Shown here: positions 1 through 5,056 of the stretch, piece after piece
How the letters are laid out: each line of letters starts with the position of its first letter
Numbering within the stretch: position 1 is the first letter of the stretch
NCBI GenBank assembly: GCA_003168295.1
Contig: PMST01000508.1
Span: 5,195 to 10,294, forward strand
DNA length: 5,100 bases
From: Actinomycetota bacterium
GTDB lineage: Bacteria; Actinomycetota; Actinomycetes; Streptosporangiales; Streptosporangiaceae
Reading direction: 5' to 3'
Position numbers and translations under genes: made by a program
Notes under the pieces: generated by a model
What the model was told of the DNA's origin: nothing
Seen by the model: only the letters and a program-made list of their open reading frames with translations
Databases searched by the model: none

Positions 1-716
1 ATGAAGTCGTGCCAGCTCATGGACATGCTGCGGTCGGCCGCGGCGTAGTAGTACTCGAGCGTGTCCTGGCCCACGGCCCAGGCGTACAACAGGCCCGCCA
101 GGGCCGCGATCGCCACCAGGGCCAGGCGGCGCAGCCACACCTGCCGAGACATGCGGCGCCAGGCCGGCCTACCGTTGCTGGCGAGGCTCTGCCCTTCTCG
201 GGGGGAATCCTGCATGGTGGGCGGGTCCAGGTCCGGCAACGCGAGCCACTGCGCCCACGACAGGTCCCGGCCGACGTAACGCGGATGGGTAAAGGGCCAG
301 GCGGCGGCGATCCACCGGGGCACCAGCGCGTCCAGCGCGCGCTCAAGACCGGTGCCGACCTGGCCGTCCACCACCCACCAGGCAATGTCGGCGTCGGCGC
401 CTTGCTTTTCCGGCGGGTCAATGTAGACGCAGCCGAGCAGGGCTGTTTCCGCGTCGTCCAGCAACGCGTAATTGAACGACTCGCGGGCGGCGATCTCGGC
501 TTCGTGACAGGCCAGCTCCTCCCGGTCCTGCTGGTGCGTCATCGAGTCGGACGGCCAGTCCCAGGCCGCACCGAAAATCGACCACAGCCGTCGCTGAGAG
601 CCCATCACCGCCGGGTAATCGAGATCAACGTCCGCGGCCCTGATCGGACGCAGATGGTAGCCATCACCAACTGCCACCACGGTGGGGTAGCTGAAGTCAG
701 ACGGCAGCCAGGCCAT
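1..716 (-). CDS. GNAT acetyltransferase domain fused to the start of a GT39-like membrane glycosyltransferase (partial, C-terminus beyond window)
   Basis: The frame starts at an ATG (714-716) and stays open for 238 codons to the left edge. Residues 1-163 read as a GNAT acetyltransferase: LRPIRAADVDLDYPAV near the N-terminus, a central LLGCVYIDPPE strand, and VGTGLERAL as the acetyl-CoA-binding turn and helix. The C-terminal GRDLSWAQWLALPDL is, as far as I recall, how standalone actinomycete members of this family end. After a polar linker (about 164-196), residues 197-213 form a hydrophobic helix (LALVAIAALAGLLYAWA), followed by LEYYYAAADRSMSMSW. That matches the first helix and outer loop of actinobacterial GT39/ArnT-like polyprenyl-phosphate-dependent GT-C transferases. 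The catalytic loop lies outside the window. An internal ATG at 213-215 (residue 168) could start a separate transferase but has no visible Shine-Dalgarno. Start choice rests on family similarity; the upstream RBS is weak. The acetyl acceptor and the sugar are unknown. Confidence 0.75.
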   Translation of the reverse strand, partial: MAWLPSDFSYPTVVAVGDGYHLRPIRAADVDLDYPAVMGSQRRLWSIFGAAWDWPSDSMTHQQDREELACHEAEIAARESFNYALLDDAETALLGCVYIDPPEKQGADADIAWWVVDGQVGTGLERALDALVPRWIAAAWPFTHPRYVGRDLSWAQWLALPDLDPPTMQDSPREGQSLASNGRPAWRRMSRQVWLRRLALVAIAALAGLLYAWAVGQDTLEYYYAAADRSMSMSWHDF

Positions 717-819
717 GGGTTCTAGCCTGGCCCGGAACGCCGCAGCAGGCAATCTCCCACGCGGACATCGCCGCGCCAGCAGTGGACCTGCGGCCTACGC
801 CGGATGACGGCGCGAACGC

Positions 820-1731
820 TCAGCCGGGCTCCGCGAGGCCGGGTTCGGCGGCAAGCTCGGCCCTGGCCTTGGCCATCTCCTCTCTCTCCGCCGGGTCAGC
901 GGGCGGGTACTCCGGATTGATCGCGCGGAGAGCCGTCACCAGGACCGCAGCGGTGGCCAGCCGGCCGAACCACTTGTGATCGGCCGGCACGACGTACCAG
1001 GGCGCCCACCGGGTGCTGGTCTTGGTCAGCATGGCGTCGAAGGCCTGCTGGTAGTCGTCCCAGTAGCCCCGTTCCCTGACATCGCTGGGCGAGAACTTCC
1101 AGTTCTTCTCCGGGTGGTCCATCCGCTTGAGGAACCGTCTGGCCTGCTCCGGCTTGGATACATTGAGCATGATCTTGACGACATGGATGCCGTTATCGGT
1201 CAGATAGCGTTCCCAGTCGTTGATCTCCCGGTAGCGGCGGGCCCAGACGTCCTGCCTCCGGTTCTGCGCGGGCAGATGCTCGGTAGCGAGCAGCTCCGGA
1301 TGCACCCGGACGGCGAGCACCTCCTCGTAGTGCGACCGGTTGAAGATGCCGATCTCGCCCCGGCCGGGCAGGGCGCGCTGGCAGCGCCACAGGAAGTCGT
1401 GGTTCAGCTCCTCCGCGGAGGGCTGCTTGAAGGCGTGCACCGTTACCGCCTGCGGGTTGACACCGCTCATCACGTGCTTGATGGTGCTGTCCTTACCCGA
1501 GGCGTCCAGCCCCTGCAGCACCAGCAGGACGCCAAACTTGTCCTGGGCGGCGAGCCGGTCCTGGATTTCGGCCAGCAGCTCCACGCCGTCGGCGAGCAGG
1601 CCGTCGGCCTGGGCCCGGGCCACCTTTCCGGTGTACCCCGGATCGTGGTCGCGGCTCAGCCTGACCGAGCTTCCCGGTGCCACCCGCAGCGGTTCGATGA
1701 GGTCGGCTATGAAGCGGAGACGCTTGTCCAT
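820..1731 (-). CDS. ppk2: PPK2-family polyphosphate kinase
   Basis: This is a complete 303-residue PPK2 protein, which transfers phosphate between inorganic polyphosphate and nucleotides in the cytosol. Visible motifs in order: Walker A GLDASGKDST (residues 74-83, K80), a Walker B-like segment IGIFNRSHYEEVL (127-139), and a lid stretch rich in Arg/Lys (198-227) with RRFLKRMDHPEKNWKF and ending ERGYWDDY. TSTRWAPWYVVPADHKW (238-254) is the typical C-terminal family signature. The overall pattern resembles the single-domain PPK2 group that includes the Meiothermus and Cytophaga enzymes (class III-like, polyphosphate-driven nucleotide phosphorylation). The class is inferred and I cannot fix the preferred nucleotide. 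The tail after residue 277 is charged and Ala/Glu-rich. Start: ATG at 1729-1731, with an in-frame TAG two codons upstream that excludes a longer protein. The RBS is poor. It lies 103 bp upstream of the GNAT-GT39 gene on the same strand. Confidence 0.95.
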   Translation of the reverse strand: MDKRLRFIADLIEPLRVAPGSSVRLSRDHDPGYTGKVARAQADGLLADGVELLAEIQDRLAAQDKFGVLLVLQGLDASGKDSTIKHVMSGVNPQAVTVHAFKQPSAEELNHDFLWRCQRALPGRGEIGIFNRSHYEEVLAVRVHPELLATEHLPAQNRRQDVWARRYREINDWERYLTDNGIHVVKIMLNVSKPEQARRFLKRMDHPEKNWKFSPSDVRERGYWDDYQQAFDAMLTKTSTRWAPWYVVPADHKWFGRLATAAVLVTALRAINPEYPPADPAEREEMAKARAELAAEPGLAEPG

Positions 1732-1846
1732 GCCCTAACAATGCCCCACCGATCCGCGGCCACGCCAGAGGCGCCAGCTACCCTGGCAGCCCGCCGTGCG
1801 GGGTCACCGCCGCCATCCCAGACATAGCGTCCGTAACTGTCACGGT

Positions 1847-2152
1847 CTACTCGGTACCTGCAACCTGGTAATGCTGCACGGTCAGGTCGCGCTCTATGAG
1901 GAACTGCTCGTCGTCCGGGTAAAAGACCGCCTTCTCGATGTCCTGGCCGGCAAAGCCTTCAATCGCGGCCCGGGACTCCCAGAAGCTCAGCGTGACGAAT
2001 TCAGCGCGGTCACCCTCGACCTGCCACAGCAGCCACGCCCCGCGGTTGCCCGGCATACGCTGATAGCCCTCGATTCCGGTCCGCTGCACATACGCGGCGT
2101 AAGACGGAGCATCGTGAGCCCGTACTGCCCCGCGCCAGATTCTCGCGATCAT
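1847..2152 (-). CDS. ABM-domain (antibiotic biosynthesis monooxygenase-like) small protein
   Basis: This 101-residue protein begins MIARIWRGAV and fits the dimeric alpha+beta ABM fold (ferredoxin-like). The MIARIWRG strand, the central PGNRGAWLLWQVEGDRAEF hairpin, LSFWES, IEGFAGQDIEKAVFYPDDEQFL and the closing strand TVQHYQV are the usual landmarks of this actinobacterial subgroup. Family members include quinone-forming monooxygenases and haem-degrading enzymes, but most in this subgroup have no assigned reaction, and I see no residue that fixes one. Start choice: the frame extends upstream to an ATG at 2198-2200, but the internal ATG at 2150-2152 has AAGGAG six bases before it and gives the family's normal N-terminus. 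It ends in TAG 115 bp before the PPK2 gene. It is divergent from the GH27 gene, with which it shares the intergenic region. Confidence 0.85.
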   Translation of the reverse strand: MIARIWRGAVRAHDAPSYAAYVQRTGIEGYQRMPGNRGAWLLWQVEGDRAEFVTLSFWESRAAIEGFAGQDIEKAVFYPDDEQFLIERDLTVQHYQVAGTE

Positions 2153-2158
2153 CCCTCG

Positions 2159-2164
2159 CTCCTT
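2159..2164 (-). promoter_or_regulatory. Ribosome binding site deciding the ABM-protein start
   Basis: On the minus strand the sequence reads AAGGAG, followed by a 6-base spacer (CGAGGG) and the ATG at 2152. This strong site supports the 101-residue protein over a 117-residue version starting at 2200. Confidence 0.8.
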
Positions 2165-2235
2165 CTGCACGCAGGCGCTGATAGATATGCGGCTGCCCAT
2201 GCCGGGACACTATCGTCCGGCCAGGGCGGGCGCAG

Positions 2236-2280
2236 GGTCTCACCAGGAGATGACGGCTCCTGTAGAACTTCAATGAGACC
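2236..2280. promoter_or_regulatory. Nested inverted repeat in the ABM/GH27 divergent intergenic region (possible operator or leader hairpin)
   Basis: Two perfect inverted repeats are nested. The outer arms are GGTCTCA (2236-2242) and TGAGACC (2274-2280). The inner arms are CAGGAG (2244-2249) and CTCCTG (2257-2262), around a 7-base loop (ATGACGG). One base separates the arms on the left and 11 on the right. The dyad ends 54 bases before the GH27 start codon. It could be a two-part operator for a sugar-responsive regulator or, if transcribed, a hairpin in the GH27 leader. No T-tract follows, so a classical terminator is less likely. I found no convincing -35/-10 pair for either gene in this 182-bp region. 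Confidence 0.45.
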
Positions 2281-2334
2281 GAACGGGCAGTGGGCCTGCT
2301 GCTACGCCGGATGGGGAGCGAAGGTGGCTTCAGG

Positions 2335-3702
2335 ATGACCCGAGATCGGCGTCGATGGCGGCGGTGGGCCGCGGTGGCGGCCGCTTTCCTCTTGATGTCG
2401 GTCGTCGGCGGGTTGGCCCTCATCGCCACGGCGCCCTCGGTTGCGGAATCTAACGGCGTGGGGACCAGGCCGGCGATGGGCTGGAGCAGCTGGAGCTTTA
2501 TCCGGCACGACCCGACAGCCGGCGATATCGAGGCGCAAGCCGCCGCGATGGTCAGCAGCGGCCTGTCCTTCGTCGGGTACGACTACGTGAACGTTGATGA
2601 CTTCTGGTACGACTGCCCCGGCAGCCAGGGGCCCGACGTCGACTCCTACGGCAGGTGGGTCGCCAATGCCACCCAGTTCCCGCCGGGTCCCAACGGGGAG
2701 AACGGGATCGCGGCCGTGGCTAGTTACGTGCACTCGCTCGGGCTTAAGTTCGGCATCTACGTCACGCCAGGCATCTCCAAGCAGGCCGTGTCGGAGCACA
2801 CCCCGATCCTGGGGACGAGGTACACCGCCGCTGAGATTGCCACCACTACCAGCGAGAACAACTACGACTGCGGCGGCATGACCGGCATCGACTACAGTGC
2901 GCCCGGCGCGCAGGATTTCATCAACTCCTGGGCGGATGAGTTCGCTTCCTGGGGCGTCGACTACGTCAAGCTCGACGGCGTGGGCGGCTCGGACATCGGC
3001 GATGTCGAAGCGTGGTCCGCGGCGCTGAAGCAGACCGGCAGGCCGATCCACCTCGAACTGTCCAACAGCCTCGACATCGGCGGGGCCGCGACGTGGGCGG
3101 GATACTCCAACGGCTGGCGTACGGGTGCGGACATCGAGTGCTACTGCGGTTCGGACTCCTATCCGCTGACTGACTGGTCCGACGTCCGGTCGCGGTTCGG
3201 CCAGGTGGCGGAGTGGCAACCCTACGGCGGGCCGGGCGGGTTCAACGACTACGACTCGATCGAGGTCGGCAACGGGCCGGCCGATGACGGCATCACCGAC
3301 GCCGAGGCGCAGTCCCAGCTGAGCCTGTGGGCGATGGCCGCTTCGCCGCTGATCCTTGGCGCCGACCTGACGAACCTGGATTCCGCCGAGCTCGGCTACC
3401 TGAAGAACACCGCGGTCATCGCGCTGGACCAGGACGGCATCGACGCCGGCCGGATCGTCAGCCACGGCAACCAGCAGGTGTTCGCCAAGACAGAGCGGAA
3501 CGGCGACGTGATCCTCGGCCTGTTCAACAACAGCGGAAGCGCAAGCCAGACCGTGACCGTCTCACTGGCCGCGGCCGGGATCCGCGGCCGCGCCACCGCG
3601 ACCAACCTGTGGACCGGCGCGGCCGCGGGCACGCTGAGCGGCACCTACCGGGTCACGCTAGGCGCGGGCGCGGTGCAGCTGCTCAAGCTCGTGCCGGTCT
3701 GA
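2335..3702 (+). CDS. Secreted GH27 alpha-galactosidase-like glycoside hydrolase
   Basis: This 455-residue exported enzyme of glycoside hydrolase family 27 is expected to release terminal alpha-D-galactose (or a related sugar) by a retaining mechanism. The N-terminus has an Arg-rich n-region with RR at 6-7 and 9-10, a hydrophobic core at about 12-33, and a likely cleavage after SVA (residue 37); Sec or Tat is undecided. The (beta/alpha)8 domain shows RPAMGWSSWS (45-54), YVNVDDFWY (84-92) with the substrate-binding Asp pair, GLKFGIYVTPG (136-146), the nucleophile in DYVKLDG (D214), the acid/base in WRTGADI (D266), GGPGGFNDYDSIEVGN (298-313) and WAMAASPLILGADL (332-345). Residues from about 380 form the C-terminal beta-sandwich. 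No carbohydrate-binding module, lipobox or anchor is seen. Start: ATG 2335 with GAAGG ten bases upstream gives a normal signal peptide; in-frame starts at 2290 (GTG) and 2311 (ATG) would only lengthen the n-region. The alpha-galactosidase assignment is by family; other GH27 specificities remain possible. Confidence 0.92.
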   Translation: MTRDRRRWRRWAAVAAAFLLMSVVGGLALIATAPSVAESNGVGTRPAMGWSSWSFIRHDPTAGDIEAQAAAMVSSGLSFVGYDYVNVDDFWYDCPGSQGPDVDSYGRWVANATQFPPGPNGENGIAAVASYVHSLGLKFGIYVTPGISKQAVSEHTPILGTRYTAAEIATTTSENNYDCGGMTGIDYSAPGAQDFINSWADEFASWGVDYVKLDGVGGSDIGDVEAWSAALKQTGRPIHLELSNSLDIGGAATWAGYSNGWRTGADIECYCGSDSYPLTDWSDVRSRFGQVAEWQPYGGPGGFNDYDSIEVGNGPADDGITDAEAQSQLSLWAMAASPLILGADLTNLDSAELGYLKNTAVIALDQDGIDAGRIVSHGNQQVFAKTERNGDVILGLFNNSGSASQTVTVSLAAAGIRGRATATNLWTGAAAGTLSGTYRVTLGAGAVQLLKLVPV

Positions 3703-3717
3703 GGGACGCGCTGGTAA

Positions 3718-3756
3718 ATGGTGCTGGTGAACACGCTGTACCCGATTACCTCGTGA
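3718..3756 (+). other. 12-codon frame overlapping the XRE remnant start by GTGA (possible tail relic of an upstream partner gene)
   Basis: ATG at 3718 opens a 12-residue frame, MVLVNTLYPITS, ending in TGA at 3754-3756. The GTG proposed as the XRE start (3753-3755) overlaps it as GTGA, the arrangement seen in translationally coupled toxin-antitoxin or small regulatory pairs. An in-frame TAA sits directly before the ATG and the GH27 stop is 15 bases upstream. If this was once the end of a partner gene, the rest is gone. It may also be chance. Confidence 0.2.
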
Positions 3757-3973
3757 CCGGGGGTATTCCGGACGGCGATCACGTAGCTGAACATCCCGAA
3801 TATGAGCAGGCCGGACGAGATCTAGGGCTCGGCGACCAGCTTCGCGTAATCCGCAGAGGCCGGAATCTCACCCAGAAGGAAGTAGCGGAGCGAGCCAGAA
3901 TCAGGTCTCCGCGGTGAGTGAGCTCACTAGGTCCGGTCCCGTCGGGCCCGTAGATACCGCATCAGCTTCTTGA
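3753..3973 (+). pseudogene. XRE-family helix-turn-helix gene remnant, frameshifted inside the HTH
   Basis: From a GTG at 3753 the frame gives 54 residues and stops at 3917. Residues 28-50 (DQLRVIRRGRNLTQKEVAERARI) are the first two helices of an XRE/Cro-type DNA-binding domain. The upstream part (EHPEYEQAGRDLGLG) resembles the N-terminal arm of small XRE antitoxins. The expected recognition helix is missing in this frame. It reappears in the next frame from 3905 as VSAVSEL, aligning with the usual xQSAVSxL when one base is assumed lost near 3903-3905; that frame ends at 3973. Third-position GC is about 59% (32 of 54 codons, counted by eye), well below the neighbouring genes, with several GTA, CGA, AGA and GAA codons. 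This suggests foreign origin and decay. No RBS is seen. A sequencing error producing the shift cannot be excluded, but even the corrected frame is short and lacks the usual C-terminal helices. Confidence 0.55.
3917..3928. repeat. 12-bp perfect palindrome at the end of the micropeptide gene
   Basis: AGTGAGCTCACT equals its own reverse complement. It overlaps the first two plus-strand bases (3927-3928) of the micropeptide stop codon and sits in the XRE remnant just after its HTH break. With no spacer between the arms it is a better candidate for a dimeric protein binding site than for a transcription terminator. Confidence 0.5.
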
Positions 3974-3986
3974 TGAGGAAGATCAT
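3927..3986 (-). CDS. 19-residue cationic amphipathic micropeptide, last gene of the hydrolase operon
   Basis: The ATG at 3984-3986 opens a 19-residue frame, MIFLIKKLMRYLRARRDRT, ending TAG (3927-3929). The case for translation is strong. The sequence before it reads AAGGAGGTGA, a 10-base perfect complement of the conserved 16S rRNA 3' end, with GGAGG seven bases from the ATG. The start also overlaps the hydrolase stop as ATGA. The peptide has a hydrophobic N-terminus (MIFLI), then alternating Leu/Met/Tyr and Lys/Arg, with seven basic and one acidic residue. This suggests an amphipathic helix lying on the inner membrane face. No signal peptide or processing site is seen. I do not recognise a family. 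Possible roles include a membrane-binding partner of the neighbouring proteins or a small toxin-like peptide; both are inference. It could also be a short tail ORF whose main value is the coupling. Confidence 0.65.
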   Translation of the reverse strand: MIFLIKKLMRYLRARRDRT

Positions 3987-4849
3987 TTCGTCACCTCCTT
4001 GCAGCTCGCGGCGTCTCGTGCCGCGCTGGTGGCCGGCGGGCGTAGCAGGTTGCGTAGCTGGGCGGCGAACTGGGCTGGGTACTGGATCATCCCGGCGTGG
4101 TTGCCCGGTAGTTCGGCCAGCGGGGTGCCGAGGTGGCGGGCTAGTTGCTGGGCGCACTGGTAGGGGTAGAAGCCGCGGCTGTCCTGGCTGGCGGTGACGA
4201 TGATCCGGCCGGAGAGGGGGTGCAGCCGGTCCAGGTCGAGGTGGTACCGGCCGATGGCGGGCACGTCGCGGCGGATGAAAAGCTCGATGTCGGCCGGGCG
4301 CGTCTCGGGACGGCTGGCCGGGCCGCCTACGGCGCGACCGCGACTGACGCCGACGGAGGCCGCGATGGCGTCCAGCGCGGAGCCGGCGTCCTTCTCGGAG
4401 TCCAGGTTCAGGTCGAAGGGCTGACGCTGGTCGCCGGCCAGCAGTTGGCCGAGCGGTGGTTCGTGCACGATGAGGGTGCTGATGGCGGCGGGAGCGGCGG
4501 CGGCAAGCTCTAGGGCGATGAGGGCGCCGAAGCTAGTGCCGAAGGCCGTGACCGGGCCTGACCCGAGATCGTCGATGAGCCGCCGGGCGTCGTCCGCGTG
4601 ACGCGGGATTCCGTCCGGGGCGGCGGGGTCGGCCGTCTCGGCCGGGTCGTCGGCGTGGCTGCGGGAGTAGCCGCGCCGATCGTAACTGACGACCGTGTAG
4701 TCCTCAGCCAGGAAGGAAGCGAACGAGCTCAGCGTGTCGGCGTTGCCGGGGCCGCCGCTCATGACCAGCAGGGCCGGGCCGGTCCCCTGGGCTCGGTAGT
4801 AGATCGAGCCGCCGGGAACCTGGACCCTTTGGTGTCTGACCTGGCTCAT
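3983..4849 (-). CDS. Alpha/beta hydrolase (proline iminopeptidase-like fold)
   Basis: This 288-residue cytosolic alpha/beta-hydrolase has no signal peptide. It shows VPGGSIYYRAQGTGPALL at the N-terminus, the oxyanion-hole segment SGGPG (31-35), VVSYDRRGYSRS (53-64), and the nucleophile elbow GTSFG (104-108) with Ser106. The probable acid is Asp223 in TASQDSRG, and the catalytic His251 lies in GNHAGM. The cap region (about 130-205) is variable and does not reveal the substrate. The pattern is that of proline iminopeptidase/haloperoxidase-like members of the superfamily, where function is rarely predictable. Its ATG overlaps the stop of the upstream membrane-protein gene (ATGA, 4846-4849), and no Shine-Dalgarno precedes it, so translation probably depends on coupling. 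Its last codons (CKEVTK) contain the strong RBS of the 19-residue peptide gene, and its stop overlaps that start (ATGA, 3983-3986). It is therefore the middle gene of a three-gene unit. Confidence 0.92.
   Translation of the reverse strand: MSQVRHQRVQVPGGSIYYRAQGTGPALLVMSGGPGNADTLSSFASFLAEDYTVVSYDRRGYSRSHADDPAETADPAAPDGIPRHADDARRLIDDLGSGPVTAFGTSFGALIALELAAAAPAAISTLIVHEPPLGQLLAGDQRQPFDLNLDSEKDAGSALDAIAASVGVSRGRAVGGPASRPETRPADIELFIRRDVPAIGRYHLDLDRLHPLSGRIIVTASQDSRGFYPYQCAQQLARHLGTPLAELPGNHAGMIQYPAQFAAQLRNLLRPPATSAARDAASCKEVTK
3991..4000 (-). promoter_or_regulatory. Exceptionally strong ribosome binding site for the 19-residue peptide
   Basis: On the minus strand AAGGAGGTGA lies inside the last codons of the hydrolase gene, four bases from the micropeptide ATG (GGAGG to ATG is seven bases). 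Such a complete anti-Shine-Dalgarno match is the best in this window and decides that the short frame is a gene rather than noise. Confidence 0.8.
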
Positions 4850-5040
4850 GAGCGGATCTGCGGGATGTTGTGCCGGCGGCGGTGGGCGAACTGGACGATC
4901 GACAGCGCCAGGAACGGGGCGCTCATCACGATCAGCAGGGTCGAGTGCTCGGCGAGCCCGAGGGCGAGGAAGACGACGTTGGAGATGGCGGACAGGACGG
5001 CGCCGAGAATCGGGTAGCGGTGCTTGACCAGGAACAACAT
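4846..5040 (-). CDS. Small two-helix membrane protein, first gene of the hydrolase operon
   Basis: This 64-residue protein starts MLFLVKHRYP. It has two predicted membrane helices at about residues 9-29 (Tyr/Pro/Ile to Gly-Leu) and 34-52 (Thr-Leu-Leu to Phe-Ala), joined by a four-residue turn (AEHS). A basic HRRRHN segment and a short polar tail follow. With Lys6/Arg8 before helix 1 and HRRRH after helix 2, the positive-inside rule puts both ends in the cytoplasm (a hairpin). I do not recognise the family and assign no function. Start: ATG 5038-5040 with GAAGGGA nine bases upstream. The stop overlaps the alpha/beta hydrolase start (ATGA), so the two are co-translated. Its first six residues resemble those of the 19-residue peptide at the other end of the operon. 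Confidence 0.8.
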   Translation of the reverse strand: MLFLVKHRYPILGAVLSAISNVVFLALGLAEHSTLLIVMSAPFLALSIVQFAHRRRHNIPQIRS

Positions 5041-5049
5041 GAGAGGGCT

Positions 5050-5056
5050 TCCCTTC
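5050..5056 (-). promoter_or_regulatory. Ribosome binding site of the membrane-protein gene
   Basis: On the minus strand GAAGGGA precedes the ATG at 5040 by nine bases. It is a moderate site, and the only visible one for the first two genes of the operon. The remaining 44 bases to the right edge hold no promoter I can assign with confidence. Confidence 0.5.

Noticed and set aside
9..725. A 238-codon open frame on the plus strand.
   Set aside because: It is Arg/Gly/His-rich with no recognisable motif and lies opposite the GNAT-GT39 gene, whose translation matches known families throughout. It is a high-GC shadow frame.
798..812. Small inverted repeat CGCCG/CGGCG with a 5-base loop just after the PPK2 stop.
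   Set aside because: A 5-bp GC stem is common by chance in this composition and there is no T-tract, so I do not call a terminator.
1773..1787. Short inverted repeat GCCAG/CTGGC upstream of PPK2.
   Set aside because: The 5-bp arms are expected by chance; no promoter elements lie at suitable spacing.
976..1827. A 283-codon plus-strand open frame.
   Set aside because: Antisense shadow of the PPK2 gene, whose Walker A, Walker B and lid motifs are intact on the other strand.
1831..1845. Imperfect palindrome CCGTAACTGTCACGG just after the ABM gene stop.
   Set aside because: There is one mismatch in the arms and a single central base, so it cannot form a good hairpin. It is too weak for a terminator or operator call without comparative data.
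2302..3465. A 387-codon minus-strand open frame.
   Set aside because: Antisense shadow of the GH27 gene; composition is Val/Gly/Arg/Asp-rich without domain signs.
3943..3950. 8-bp palindrome CGGGCCCG.
   Set aside because: It lies inside the micropeptide codons and is common in high-GC DNA.
3927..4157. A 76-codon minus-strand frame that contains the 19-residue peptide at its end.
   Set aside because: The upstream 57 codons are Pro/Arg/Thr-rich and out of frame with the hydrolase that occupies the region. The strong RBS directly before the internal ATG at 3986 supports only the short peptide.
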